This document shows, one piece after another, positions 23,271 to 34,077 of a stretch of 64,000 nt of DNA. The position numbers and the translations under genes were made by a program. Numbering within the stretch: the stretch's first letter is position 1; the number at the start of each line of letters is the position of its first letter. Origin of the DNA: Erigeron canadensis (Eukaryota > Streptophyta > Magnoliopsida > Asterales > Asteraceae); contig NC_057768.1 of assembly GCF_010389155.1 (NCBI RefSeq), positions 12,770,501 to 12,834,500 on the forward strand, read 5' to 3'. Under the pieces are notes generated by a model. It was not told the DNA's origin. It worked only from the letters and a program-made list of their open reading frames with translations, and did no database searches.

Positions 23271-23309
23271 GGGCATCCAATAACGGGGGCAAGCACTCCT
23301 GGTAATTCG

Positions 23310-23712
23310 GTGCCCCAATATATAAACATCTTTTCTTGGAATACTCGGCCACCAGCTACACTTAAAGATATTATTATGGAGACTGTTAGGCTTCATTTGG
23401 CTTCTTTGAAATTCAAAAAGACTCCCCATGTTGATCGACTACTAGCGGATTGGGCTCTTCCAAGGAATCTACTGGTTGATGATAAAGATCCATTAGTCCT
23501 CACATGATTGTAGTGGTAGACTTTCACACTAGTTCCTCAATGGATTAGGACTAGTGTTTGCAATATCTTGTTCTCTTTATATAGCTAGGACACCCTATAT
23601 GGCATGTCATATAGGGAACTAATGTGGCACTCTGCCTCATTACTTGCGATGTACTGTTATTTGTTGTTGGTATAAAAGTTTAAACAGGGTAATCCCTTTT
23701 ACCCAAAAAAGT
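23310..23712 (+). pseudogene. LINE ORF2 C-terminus and 3' UTR
   Basis: Encodes METVRLHLASLKFKKTPHVDR and LLADWALPRN, the C-terminal tail after the zf-RVT domain of plant LINE ORF2, then a 3' UTR ending GGTAATCCCTTTTACCCAAAAAAG. The same 3' end occurs at 33880-34076 and, inverted, at 24056. Endonuclease and RT are absent between the ORF1 piece and this tail, so the copy is internally deleted. Confidence 0.7.
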
Positions 23713-23895
23713 AGTTGTTCCTACACGTGTTAATGATTTTAGACCTATCTAACTTTGTAATAATATATTCAAATGTATTACGAAGATTGATAACAGGATC
23801 AAAGATTGCTTAGATGAACTTGCAAGTGTTAATCAATTTGCATTTGTTCCAGGTAGAAGGATTACACATAAGAAAAAATAAATAAATAAAAAGAA
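23713..23895 (+). pseudogene. LINE reverse transcriptase fragment
   Basis: Reads NDFRPI, then LCNNIFKCITKIDNRIKDCL and NQFAFVPGRRITH, the RT segment between the nucleotide-binding and palm motifs of L1-type plant LINEs. It has one internal stop and ends in an A-rich run (AAATAAATAAATAAAAAG). A separate small insertion next to the preceding LINE tail. Confidence 0.8.
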
Positions 23896-24055
23896 TGGTC
23901 ATGAGAACCCTATTTTTCTCTATCCCTATGGCGATTGACCACCTCCCTTTTTCCGTGATTCCTTGCTTCAATCGTTTTGATTAATCTTGTTAATATGTCC
24001 TTCTCACTGGTTTTGTAATTCTTTTGAATTCTAAATTAGTTGATGTGTATGTTTT

Positions 24056-24478
24056 TTAGGGTAAAGGTTACCTCGATGAAGTATTATACCACAACAAAAA
24101 TCAGAGTTTAGTACAAGAAATGTGATAGAACATCACATTTATTCACATTTATGACATGCCATATACGTGTGAAACGAGCTAAAAACACAACAAACAAATA
24201 CAACCACCTACAAACTAGAAATTGAAATAGAATTGTAGGACTTCAGCAGACGAGATTAACATCAATCATTAACTTGCAACAGCAGGCTCATGGGTAAGTT
24301 CCAATCTCGAATCAAATTCTTGACAGCCAAAGTATCTTTAAACTTCATTCCAAGCAACTTAAGTCGAACAGTATGGAGAATAATATTGCTGACCACTTGA
24401 TGCGTTCAAATCTTATTGCTATGTAGTCGATTGTTCCTTTCTTGCCAAACAAAGTATGTAGTAGTAGCAAACATAAGC
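24056..24478 (-). pseudogene. LINE ORF2 C-terminus and 3' UTR, inverted
   Basis: Minus strand: FVWQERNNRLHSNKI and VRLKLLGMKFKDTLAVKNL, the tail after zf-RVT, then a 3' UTR ending at GGTAACCTTTACCC near 24056-24075. Its upstream part is cut at 24478 by the Copia fragment. The zf-RVT part that would precede it resembles the piece at 29824-30125, but contiguity cannot be shown. Confidence 0.7.
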
Positions 24479-24479
24479 C

Positions 24480-25075
24480 TTGCTACCACAACAGGCCTCA
24501 ATTATTCTCCCTGATGATACTTTGGTGAAACTACACACCTTTGTTGAAGGGCAATCATCTACACTTAACATTACACCTGCAGGGTCTGTGTCTGTATCTA
24601 TCCTTGGACAGAGGGATCCTGTAAGTTACATGGCTCTCTTTAGGGAGGCCATGCTAGCCCCTTGTGCAACAAAGGGAACCATTAATGGTCCTCACGATGT
24701 CAATGAGAATACAGTCACTATCTCCGGAAGTGACTCTTCATTCGATGATGTGCCTGCCCATCCATCCTCAAGGGATGATCTGATGGAAGATGCCAGTAGA
24801 GGAGTTGATCAAAATCAAGATCAACATATTCCCATTGGCCCACAGTCTGAATTACAAGTCAATCCTTCTCAGACTGCTAAACACATCATCACCTCTGCCA
24901 AATCTGCTCATGAGACTCACTCTCATGTGAAAATTCACCAAAACTCCATTAGCATCCACCCCTTTTATATTAGCCTAATGACCCTGATATTAAGGATTGC
25001 AGGTTGCGCTTTCCAGAGTAAGTGGCCTTTAGGACAACTACAAGTTCTTCCCAAGCTGTCACTTTCTCATTCTTA
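24480..25075 (+). pseudogene. Copia accessory ORF, N-terminal remnant
   Basis: Open frame of about 198 residues with VEGQSSTLNITPAGSVSVSI and an acidic Ser-rich stretch (SGSDSSFDDVPAHPSSRDD). No known domain. It shifts frame at about 25070 into the following coiled-coil frame. Position corresponds to the tail of the accessory ORF in the first Copia. Confidence 0.5.
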
Positions 25076-26233
25076 GATGTGGTAAATCAGCTCACTGAGT
25101 TCACTTCAACCTATAAGGTTGAGAGCTCAAAGCTGGTTGAAGGCTTGGTTAAGATCCAAAAGGATCAGGAATTGACGGATAAGAAGGTGGAGAAGCTGAG
25201 TCAAGGTCAGACTGCATTAGAAGAAAGTATTAAAAGGGCAGTTGACTTGATGGAGAAGAGCCAGAGGAAGCTGACAGAGTCTCTTGATGGTCTAACAAAG
25301 GCAATCAATGAGCAAAATGAAGTAAACAAAAGCACTCTGAGTCAGTTTGAGAAGACAGCCAACAAGTTCACAAAAGATGTCGCCATAGAGCTCAAAAATG
25401 CAAATAAGTCACAAGCTGACTTCAAGAAAGAGCTGGTGGATATCTCCAAAAGTGTGAGAACTAATCTCGGGCTACTTCATGATGATAATGTTGATCTTCA
25501 TAGAACCTGTGCTGCCAACCATTTCATATTAAACACTCTTAACACAAGATTAAGAGGTGTATTTGCAACTCCAATCAGCTCCTTCCCTGGTGATGATGAC
25601 AAAATGGGGGAGAAGGTGACTAAGATGATCGAGGCTGAAATTGAAATCGAAAAACAGAAAGAAAAAGCCAAAGTTGATAAGGAAGTTGATGAATTCTTGG
25701 CTAGACTGAAAGTGAAGCAGGACAAGGCTAGAGCTGAGAGGGAAGCCATTGATAGGAAGTTTGTTGGTTTTGGTTCTAACAAGGAAGCTAAGGAGATAAA
25801 AATGCCAGAATCTGAGTCTGGTGGTGAAAAGGATGGAGATAGAAAAGAAGAGGCTGAAAAGAGAGATAATACAATTGAGGGGGAGGCTGGTGGTGATTTG
25901 AAAGATGTTGGAGAGATAAGGAAGGAAGTTTATGTTGAAGATGCTATAGACAAAGTAAAAACTTTCCAATCTGTCCATGCACAAGCTGACCCAGCTTCAA
26001 AGAAAGTTGTTGCTGATTCATTATCCAGTGAAGACACCACCACCTTGGGCCATTATATGATGAAGAAAAAAGAAACGGGTGAAGGCTCAAGTGGTGTAAA
26101 AGTCCTAACTGAGGAAGGGAAAGACTGGGAGCTTGTTGTAGATAAAGTAAAGGAAATGGGCATCACAGTCAAAGATGCCTATAAATTACTTATGGAAGAC
26201 AAATTGGAAAGATTAAAGATGTCTTCTATATAA
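25076..26233 (+). CDS. Copia accessory ORF, long coiled coil
   Basis: About 385 residues, open. Heptad-rich from start to about residue 140 (LVEGLVKIQKDQELTDKK, SQRKLTESLDGLTKAIN), a short break with CAANHFILNTLNTRLRG, then Lys/Glu-rich helix (EIEIEKQKEKAKVDKEVDEF). No catalytic motif and no membrane segment. The upstream continuation lies in another frame at 24480-25075; the downstream part resumes after a stop at 26233. An assembly or RNA-binding role is a guess. Confidence 0.5.
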   Translation, partial: DVVNQLTEFTSTYKVESSKLVEGLVKIQKDQELTDKKVEKLSQGQTALEESIKRAVDLMEKSQRKLTESLDGLTKAINEQNEVNKSTLSQFEKTANKFTKDVAIELKNANKSQADFKKELVDISKSVRTNLGLLHDDNVDLHRTCAANHFILNTLNTRLRGVFATPISSFPGDDDKMGEKVTKMIEAEIEIEKQKEKAKVDKEVDEFLARLKVKQDKARAEREAIDRKFVGFGSNKEAKEIKMPESESGGEKDGDRKEEAEKRDNTIEGEAGGDLKDVGEIRKEVYVEDAIDKVKTFQSVHAQADPASKKVVADSLSSEDTTTLGHYMMKKKETGEGSSGVKVLTEEGKDWELVVDKVKEMGITVKDAYKLLMEDKLERLKMSSI

Positions 26234-26290
26234 TCTGATCCTGAGCTGGCCAAAGCACTTCAAGAACAATTAAATGAAGAAGATAAAGAA

Positions 26291-27190
26291 TTGGCAATTG
26301 TGGGATCAAAGAAAAAGGAAAGTAAGAAAAGAAAGAGAGTGAAGGTTCACACTACTCCTTTACAGAAAGTCAAAGATGTTCAGAAAAGTGTTGAAGCCCA
26401 TGCTGGGTGGGAAGTTGTGGATTTGAGAAAAACAAAAGAAAGAATCAATTACAGAAGGCATCCAGAGCTGATCACCCAAGTTGTTCTAAAAAGAAGAAAA
26501 GGGCATACCATTCCTAGCATCAGATTCACAAGAAGAGGTTATGAAAACAACTGGGAAACTCATGATCTAGACAATCTCTTTGATCTAGGTTATACAGAAT
26601 GGGTTGATTTGCATGACATAATCTTTACTCAACCAAGTATCCACGGAGAGACTGTTTTGGAAGCACTTGAGAAGAAGATGGCCAAGATTGATATCTCAAG
26701 TTTCCCAAAACCCAAGCACTAGGATATGGAAGAAGATGAGTCAGAAGAGGCACTTAAAAGAAAGAAAAGAAGACATGTCAAGCTTGATGGTCCTGAAAGT
26801 GGTTACTCAGATTTCATCAAAAACTTGAATCCTTCAGAACTACTTGAGCAATTGGCACCCGAAGCTCTTGACAAACTTTTAAGCCATCTTAATCAGTCTC
26901 TACCTGTTAGAGTAGAAGATGAAAGGTGTGGGATGCACATTACTGAGCTTGAGCATGGGATTTTTTTTGCAAATGCAAGAGGGTAACTTGTCTTTCAGAG
27001 AACTGCATAAAACAAACAGGTACCAACAATGCACCTATTTACCTTGTACAGATTTTGTGTCGATTATGGTGAACAAGGTAATCGGTATGAGCAGATTCTC
27101 ATTGATGAAGGTTGGGATAGACAAGTAGATGTTAAAATTTCCCCTTCATTTGAAGTTAAACAAGAAACTGTGGATATCTTAGGAGGATAA
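26291..27190 (+). pseudogene. Copia accessory ORF, C-terminal domain
   Basis: Continues with GWEVVDLRKTKERINYRRHP, RGYENNWETHDLDNLFDLGY and HLNQSLPVRVEDER, across a stop at about 26722 and a frameshift near 26985, ending with EVKQETVDILGG before TAA at about 27188. It looks like a compact globular domain after the coiled coil; no family recognised. Confidence 0.5.
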
Positions 27191-27397
27191 TAAGTTTCAT
27201 TTGTAATATATTTTATCATTCCTCTTTGTAATATTTGATATGTATATATATATATAATCAGATTCTTGTGAAAAATGTTATATCAGAATAAAAAAGAACC
27301 CAAAAGATTCAAATGGTTATAATCTGTCAGTCATAGTTTATTTGATTCTTTGTAAGCTGATAGTTAGAAAAGTATTGTTGGTTATGTCATCATCAAA

Positions 27398-27408
27398 TAG
27401 GGGGAGAT
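27398..27408 (+). promoter_or_regulatory. Polypurine tract of the second Copia
   Basis: ATAGGGGGAGA directly before the LTR start TGTTGAGTCC. Confidence 0.75.
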
Positions 27409-28391
27409 TGTTGAGTCCAATGGTAATTGTAAATTTAATGATGACAAATCTGATGTACAAACATTTAGAAATCTTTTGGTTCTTGTAATCTGATCTGGGT
27501 TAGACTAAGCTTGCGATCTGTAACTGACCCAGATCATGCTTCACACTTTGTAATTGTTTATCTTATGGAAGCATATGTTGTTCAAGCTGCATCAAATGGT
27601 TATAGCATTTAGTCCAAGTCGAAGAGGAGGTTTGAAGATAGAAGATCAAGTTGTTAGTGGAAGACAGCTTGGGATTAGCAGTCAGCTTGGAAACACTTAG
27701 ACAGATTTGTTCAGGACAAACGAGCAATCTGTGTCTGACAATCAAGTGAAGATAACAACCTAGATTTGTTGATAAGGACAAATGACGTGACTAGGAAGGT
27801 TTCTAGAATCTAGGTTGGTGACAGAAATACATATGCGTGTCCATATTCTTATTGGAGGATCAAAATGACGTGCTGCATGTTTTGGGGACCACAAGTACAA
27901 TGAAGGCATGATCCAATATTCCTTTGATCATCCAACAGAAGAAGAATACATAGCTTAATTGGATACAAAGAGAAGAATGGTTTTCGCCTATAAAAGCCAC
28001 ATTCCTTGTATGCATATGTGTGACATTCCTTTGAATCATTCTTCCCACAAATTCTCTGTGCTCTTACACACAGCTTAGTCTGTAAGAAGTCAGCTTGGGT
28101 TGCTTCTCTTGAGCTAGAGCTTTTTTATTGTTGTTTGTCATTTCAAGGGTTGTTTAGATATTTGTAGGTTATCTTGTTTCCGCAACAACCCTGTAGTTCT
28201 TTGTATAGATTTTATCTTACTAAAGGATTACATTTGAAAACCATAATCTATGTTCAAGAATGCTTGCTTATTGCTTTACTGTTTTATTGATTCTTATGAC
28301 GTACATTGCTTATATTATAATCTGAGTCTTTAAAACGTTTTTAAAAAGTTAGTTAATAATTAAGTTCAAGTTGTATTCACCCCCCTCTACA
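27409..28391 (+). repeat. 3' LTR of the second Copia
   Basis: Begins TGTTGAGTCC; taken to end at CCCCCCTCTACA, a usual Copia LTR end, giving 983 bp. TATA box TATAAAAG at 27989-27996. The end could instead lie at about 28428 (ATTGTGACA); with no second LTR this cannot be decided here. Confidence 0.65.
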
Positions 28392-28394
28392 ACT

Positions 28395-28995
28395 GTTCTG
28401 TGTCCTTTATACCCTTATATATTGTGACACCGTGGGACATAATAGGTTCAATACCCGTACATTCCAAAAAGCGAAATTAACCATTGAGAATTGTTGTACC
28501 GGGAGTGCTTGCCCCCTCAGAAAGAATAGAATCTACCATGTGTTTCGTCCCTTCATCAAAGATAACTTCTTCATCATCAGAATCAAATTCAAAACCAGGT
28601 TTACATGGCTTGTTCTTAATACTTCCCTCACTTTGCAAATCTGCCAAAACATCATAAGTATTAGAAGTTGGAATCTGCCTCTTATCACGGCTCTTAGGTT
28701 TCTGATTAGTATCCATTTTTTATTTGGCTTTATCCATTTCATTCGCCTTTTCCCCAACAGGTTTATCAGCTTGCTTTTCTGGCAATTTTTGTTTAAAAAC
28801 CCAGTTGTGCTTTTGTTTGTTCACACGAAAACCCGCGTCCTGCCTTGATTATTGCTGTTCAGTTTTCCTTTTTGATCTCTTTCGTACAATAGTGGCATCC
28901 ATCCTCCTTTAGGTTGTCTTTTTAAGTTTTCACAGAATGGGGACAATTTTTATTATCATGGCCGGAAACTTTGCACTGAAGGCAGTTTCGAATAA
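28395..28995 (-). pseudogene. LINE ORF1 with zinc knuckle, inverted
   Basis: Minus strand: zinc knuckle CLQCKVSGHDNKNC (CX2CX4HX4C) at about 28940-28985, then a basic stretch, then NTYDVLADLQSEGSI and FEFDSDDEEVIFDEG, and an intergenic end with GGGGGCAAGCACTCC. This parallels the LINE ORF1 end at 22835-23305. The N-terminal part is not recognisable, and frameshifts are present. Confidence 0.65.
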
Positions 28996-29214
28996 CCATT
29001 ACCTTCTAAGTTTGGAATAGCAATTACCAACTTTACCCGCCAATTCAATTAGTGCTCCAGCATAACTATGTCGACCCTAAGAAGACAAGCACATCTGACA
29101 AGTATAAGAGTCTAGCATTAAAGGTTTACCCAAAGGTAGAGGATGTTCATACCAAGAAGAAGTCAATGGGTACCACAGGAGCAAGCACTTCTGCTTTAGT
29201 GGTTCCTAATGTAT

Positions 29215-29822
29215 AACATGGCTTCCTGGAAAATAAGGGGATGAACCAACCCCCAAAAACAAAAGGAGGTTCATCAATTAGTCTCTGATAATCAATTGTC
29301 GGTTTGGGCCATTTTGGAGTCTCCGGTGTCTTTTGTTAAGCTGAAAGAGATTTGTTCCAAAGTGTTTCATGACTGGATTTGGATATCAAATGGTTGTATG
29401 TGTACTAAAAGTCCTTGTATTATACTTGGTTGGAATCCAAATGATGTTGATATTATGGTTGTTAACCAATTTGATCAAGTGATACATGCCCAGGTTATTC
29501 TCAAAGCTAATAAAAAAATTATTATTTTGTTCTTTTATTTATGCTGATAATAAATATGTTTAAAAGAGCCTTGTGGAATGATCTTTCTATGGACAACAAA
29601 TTTGTTGGCAATAATCCTTTGTGTCTTTTGGGTGATTTTAATGCAACGCTTAGTTTGGAGGATAATTCAAGTAGCTGCTCAAATATGGATATTTCTATGG
29701 AGGATAAATTTCATGGATACCAATCTCAATCGTACTGTTGACTTGATGCTTTCCAGTACTGGAGACACCGTCCTTCTTTTGTTACAGAAAAGTCTATTGT
29801 TGCACTCTTGCTATATGAAATA
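29215..29822 (+). pseudogene. LINE ORF2 start, AP endonuclease domain
   Basis: Starts MASWKIRG at 29219, shifts frame within ATAAGGGGATGAAC, then NQPPKQKEVHQLVSDNQLSV and ILGWNPNDVDIMVVNQ, later LCLLGDFNATLSLED with the GDFN endonuclease motif. The endonuclease nicks target DNA for target-primed reverse transcription. Stops and frameshifts abound. It meets an inverted LINE piece at 29823. Confidence 0.8.
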
Positions 29823-29823
29823 A

Positions 29824-30125
29824 GCCATGGCAGCCACCAATAAACTCCCGACCACATTCGTTGCTGATCTAGATTTTGCTCGTGGAATAAGCCCTTGAGT
29901 AACATCTTCCTATTTAGCTAAAGGTGTTTGAATGCCAGCTAAGTCCTTTACCGTGTTTAGAACCTGTACTGAAGAATGACACTAAAAAAACAAGTGAGAA
30001 TGTGAATCAGGACCCAGTTTGCAAAGCGCAAAATATTGCAAATTGAGATTAACTTTGCCACCACCGTCCCAGTATTTCAGCTTATCCTACGTTTTTAATT
30101 TCCCATGGAAGATAAGCCACAAGTG
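29824..30125 (-). pseudogene. LINE ORF2 zf-RVT region, inverted
   Basis: Minus strand: DKLKYWDGGGKVNLNLQYFA, LCKLGPDSHSHLFF and LLVAAMAYF, the zinc-binding region downstream of RT in plant LINE ORF2. Several stops. It directly adjoins the forward endonuclease fragment at 29822, giving a back-to-back inversion. Confidence 0.7.
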
Positions 30126-30189
30126 GAAAGAATGGCGAGGAATACATTGAGACTACCAAACCACTCCATACCACGGAACTTGATGTTCC

Positions 30190-31034
30190 TTCCTTCAAAT
30201 CGAATCCCATGCCACCCCTGTGCTGAAAGTGATGTGTAAATACACGCAAAACAGATTTAACAACAAATCAACCAAAGAACTTGCACAGCGGAATTTAAAT
30301 ATTTTTTGGTCTTTTCTGGTTTTTATGAAACAAAACAACAAACAAGACAATAAAATAAAATGATAGATAAAAGAATCCACCACCAAGATTCGTAAAGGAC
30401 AAGCCACCGGAATCAAGGATAAAGGAAACACTCCAACCCACCACTATGTTTGATAAAGGTCTACCCACCACAAACACAGATAAAGGAATCGAAGATTTTG
30501 GATTTCACCACTATATTTGATAAAGGACGAACCACCACAAATATAGATGAAGGAATCACTCCAAACTACCAAGATCAAAGATCTATAAAGGTAAATGAAG
30601 ATTTCAAAGAAATAGAGGCTGCTCTATTAGTTTCACTAAATTAAAAAAACTAATTTTACAATGAGAAATACAACCCCTATTTCCTAGGAATTAACGAAAA
30701 ACAATAATTAAATAATAAAAGGCTATCATGGGCAAACAAAACTTCTAGAAAGATTCCTTTTGTAAGAGGGCCCACAAACTGTTAGAAAAAATGTGGCCAC
30801 TCACTCCTTCCTTGGCATTATCTTCGACAGCTGTCATTCCTTCTTTATTGGGGTCCCACAAACATGTGACTGAAACAAACTTTATTAAGGCAATTAGAAA
30901 CTGAAATCTGGACTTCCTCTGGAGACGTACATCTGGAGCATCCATCCGGAGACTAGACTAGACCTGGTCACTGGAGTGCTTCAGTGGAAAACTTTACTGG
31001 TGGATCACTACTGGCTGCTACTAGAGACACTTAG
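30190..31034. other. Unassigned AT-rich stretch with degenerate 57-68 bp repeats
   Basis: No gene seen. Between 30384 and 30560 a block of about 50 bp with TTTGATAAAGG and CCACCACAAA recurs twice 68 bases apart, with a weaker third copy. The rest, up to the integrase edge, has scattered CTGGAG and CACTGG motifs. It may be LTR or UTR of an unidentified element. Confidence 0.35.
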
Positions 31035-31486
31035 AAACTTCACATCCCAATCTGAAACAATGGTCTTTGGAATCCCATGCAAGCGAACAATTTCCTTGAA
31101 AAATAAATTTGCCACTGCTGAAGCATCATTTGTAATATTGCAAGGAATAAAATGAGCCATTTTTGAAAAACGATCAACGACCACCATTATTGAATCTTTT
31201 TCTCTGGGAGTTCTAGGCAGTGCAACAATGAAATCCATACTAAGATCTTCCCATGGTTAGCTTGGAACTGGAAAGGAGTATACATACCCTTGTGAAAAGT
31301 TGCCTTCGCCTGGTGAACGGTTGGACAGCGACTGATGATATTCTGGACATCCTTCAGTAAACTTGGCCAGTAGCAGTGTTCAATAAGAATCTCTCCAGTC
31401 TTGTTAATACCAAAATGGCCAGCTAAACCTCCTCCATGTGCTTCCCTTATCAGCAAATCTCTAATGGAACCCCTTGGAATATACAA
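31035..31486 (-). pseudogene. Chromovirus-like integrase, truncated
   Basis: Minus strand: zinc-finger region with REAHGGGLAGHFG and SRCPTVHQAK, in which the second Cys of CxxC is His; then the core with [20 protein letters not shown] and [16 protein letters not shown], giving the first two Asp. The sequence leaves the family just after the second Asp, so the Glu and the C-terminal/chromodomain are missing. Two frames overlap at about 31190-31240. Confidence 0.85.
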
Positions 31487-32061
31487 CTTTTCACTCTTAA
31501 ATAAGAAACATCTTGAACAACAAATGGTCCTTTCTGGTTAGCTTCAGTGAGACGATCAATAAAGTCTGGATCAGCAGCATACAACTCCTTAATGAAAGAA
31601 AATCTAAGAACTCTTGCTTCCAGGATTGATAACAATGAACACCTTCTGGAAAGTGCATCAGCAACAACATTGGCTACTCCAGCTTTATGTTTGAAAACAA
31701 AAGAATAAGACTGCAAAAACTCCACCCATTTTGCATGTCTGACATTAAGCTTATGTTGACCATTTATGAACTTCAGTGCTTCATGGTCAGAAAATAAAAC
31801 AAACTGTTTTGGCTTCAGATAATGAGACCAGTGAGTGATAGCGCAAATGATGGCATAAAATTCTTTGTCATAAGTGCTATACTTCAGTTTTGAGCCATTA
31901 AGTTTTTCACTGAAATTTGCCACTGGACGCCCTGCTAGTACCAGAACTGCACCCATACCCACACCACTGGCGTCACACTCCAATTGAAATAATTTATCAA
32001 AATATGGCAAAGATAGAACTGGATCTGAATCGAGCTTCTCCTTTAGCAACTCAAATGCCAA
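31450..32061 (-). pseudogene. Chromovirus-like RNase H and linker
   Basis: Minus strand, 203 residues: LFQLECDASGVGMGAVL, NGSKLKYSTYDKEFYAII, FVLFSDHEALKFINGQ and VVADALSRR. These are the Asp/Glu/Asp sites of Ty3/gypsy RNase H. It would degrade the RNA of RNA-DNA hybrids. The frame is separated from the RT frame by a stretch with stops (32062-32214). Confidence 0.88.
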
Positions 32062-32214
32062 CTGGGCAGACTTAAGCTAGTCATATACACCTTTCTTTAG
32101 ACAATCAGTAATTGGGGCCACAACTGTAGAGATATTCTTGATAAATCTTCTATAAAAAGATGTTAGTCCATGAAAACTTCTTACTTCAGTGATTGTAGTA
32201 GGAACTGGCCATGA

Positions 32215-33597
32215 TCAGGCTTCTACCTTGGAACGATTGATGGAATTTTCTTCTTTTGATACCACATAACCAAGAAATATTACACTTTCTTCCATAAAAT
32301 CACATTTCTCCAGTTTGTCATACAACTGGTGTTTTCTTAGTAATTCAAATACACTTCTTAAATGATTAACATGTTTAGCATCAGTTTTCGAATATATAAG
32401 AATATCATCAAAGTAAACCACAATAAACTGACCAATAAGTGGCCTGAGAACTTCATTCATTAGTCTCATAAAAGTACTCGGAGCATTAGATAAACAAAAA
32501 GGCATTACTAACCAATCAAAAAGGCCTCCTTTAATTTTGAATGCAGTCTTCCACTCATCTCCATCTTTCATTCTAATCTGGTGATAACCACTTCTGAGAT
32601 CAACCTTAGAAAACACACTGGAGCCATGTAACTCATCAAGCATATCATCCAATATGGGAATGGGATATCTATACTTAATAGTTATATTATTTATAGCTCT
32701 ACTATCAACACACATTCTCATCGAACCATCTTTCTTTGGAACCAGGAGAGCTGGGACTGAACAAGGACTCATACATTCTCTCACATAACCTTTGGCAACC
32801 AACTCATCGACTTGTCTTTGTAATTCTTTTGCTTCAGTTGGTGAACATCTGTAAGCAGCTTTGTTACGAAGAGCTGAGCCTGGAACCAGGTCAATCTGGT
32901 GTTCAATACCGCTTACTAGCGGCAAACCTTCTGGTAGGTCTTCTGGGAAAACATCAATGAATTCCTTCAGTAGAGACTTCAGGAGGCTGGGGACACCAGT
33001 TAACTCCTTATTTTCAGTTCGTTCAAGCACCAGTAACATCTTGACTAAAGTACCTCCAGTGAGTTCTTCCTCAACTTCAGTTTGGGACACAAACAAAGAC
33101 TCATTGGGCCGGTCTTTCTTGTTTACTTTCAGTAACTCATTGGGTTTCAGAGAAGTCAATGGGACCTTCTTCCTACTTAGAAATAATGAAAAAGAATTTG
33201 CACGACCATTATAAATATGACAAGTATCCATAGGGACAACATCACAAAAAAATTTATCTTCATAAACAGATCCAATGGAAAAGAGAATAGTAACTTGTCG
33301 GTTAACTTTTACCTCAGATCCTTCACTGAGCCATTGTAATTTGTATGGACGAGGATGTTTTGTGGTAGGCAACTCCAGTTTTTCTAGCATATAAGTTGAA
33401 GCATCATTAGCACAGTTTCCACCATCAATGATTAGATCACACACCTTGCCTTTTATAGTACATGTGGTTTGGAAGATATATTCTCTTTGGGCAACATCAG
33501 TTACAACTTCATCAACATGCATCACTCTTCTGACTACCAGCATTTCTCCAACATCTCCACCAATATATCTTTCTTCACTTTCGTCATCATCGTACAC
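32215..33597 (-). CDS. Ty3/gypsy protease remnant and reverse transcriptase
   Basis: 460-residue minus-strand frame. Protease: CDLIIDGGNCANDAS near residues 53-67, with a deletion between DTCHI and the following VPLTSL segment that removes the LLGRPW part. RT: EHQIDLVPGSAL, AYRCSPTEAKELQRQV, LVPKKDGSMRMCVDSRAINN, FSKVDLRSGYHQIRM and the catalytic VVYFDDILIYS. The type of RT (DEWKTAFKIKGGLFDWLVMP) points to a chromovirus, perhaps Reina-like. Open through the RT core, but the element is broken on both sides. Confidence 0.9.
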   Translation of the reverse strand: MYDDDESEERYIGGDVGEMLVVRRVMHVDEVVTDVAQREYIFQTTCTIKGKVCDLIIDGGNCANDASTYMLEKLELPTTKHPRPYKLQWLSEGSEVKVNRQVTILFSIGSVYEDKFFCDVVPMDTCHIYNGRANSFSLFLSRKKVPLTSLKPNELLKVNKKDRPNESLFVSQTEVEEELTGGTLVKMLLVLERTENKELTGVPSLLKSLLKEFIDVFPEDLPEGLPLVSGIEHQIDLVPGSALRNKAAYRCSPTEAKELQRQVDELVAKGYVRECMSPCSVPALLVPKKDGSMRMCVDSRAINNITIKYRYPIPILDDMLDELHGSSVFSKVDLRSGYHQIRMKDGDEWKTAFKIKGGLFDWLVMPFCLSNAPSTFMRLMNEVLRPLIGQFIVVYFDDILIYSKTDAKHVNHLRSVFELLRKHQLYDKLEKCDFMEESVIFLGYVVSKEENSINRSKVEA

Positions 33598-33659
33598 TGG
33601 TTCACCTTCTTCAGTTTCAACATCTGGTAAGCTTTCTATATCTTTAGCAGGAAGTGCTC

Positions 33660-33725
33660 GCTGATTGGGACACTATGACTGGAAGTGACCAAAACCATGA
33701 GACTTAAAACATTTTCTTCCAACTG
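33660..33725 (-). pseudogene. Gag zinc knuckle of the chromovirus-like element
   Basis: Minus strand: KCFKSHGFGHFQS, stop, CPNQRALPAKD. It fits CX2CX4HX4C with the second Cys changed to Ser and a stop in place of Gln. It directly precedes the protease frame. Confidence 0.7.
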
Positions 33726-33744
33726 GTTCATAATGTGCGTCTCG

Positions 33745-34076
33745 AGATTGCTACACTCAAATTCAGACAAGGCATTCAAGGTGGGGAACTACTCGACAAA
33801 TCGAGGATACCTTCTTTTCTTTGGGATACAACATCTACTTAGTGTTATGAAGGGGGCCGGCTGTAATGAGCTTCTTTGAGTCTATGATGGTGATTTAGTT
33901 TCTTGTTTATTATTGTCATTGTATTTGTTTTGCTTTCATTGCATTGTTGTTCATCATGGTTTACATATACATGACATGTCATGTATGTGAACTAATATGG
34001 TACTCTGCTATATTACTTGTACTTAAGTTTCAATGGTTGATTTTATATTGATCGGGGTAACCTTTACCCAAAAAGA
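33745..34076 (+). pseudogene. LINE 3' end
   Basis: 3' UTR with ACATGTCATGTATGTGAACT and a terminus GGTAACCTTTACCCAAAAAGA, matching the LINE end at 23590-23712. Only the last residues of ORF2 could lie to its left. It separates the chromovirus relic from the Copia gag relic. Confidence 0.6.
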
Positions 34077-34077
34077 G

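Larger units (their letters stand above)
24479..28391 (+). mobile_element. 3' part of a second Copia element with accessory ORF and LTR
   Basis: Accessory ORF (24480-27190), AT-rich trailer, PPT (27398-27408) and LTR (27409-28391). The 5' LTR, gag and pol are absent; the left edge cuts into a LINE relic. Its relation to the complete Copia is shown by the similar accessory protein and layout, though the LTR sequence is different. Confidence 0.75.

Noticed and set aside
22718..34076. Host gene exons
   Set aside because: Every coding-like segment here can be assigned to LINE, Copia or Ty3/gypsy proteins; nothing resembles a cellular gene.
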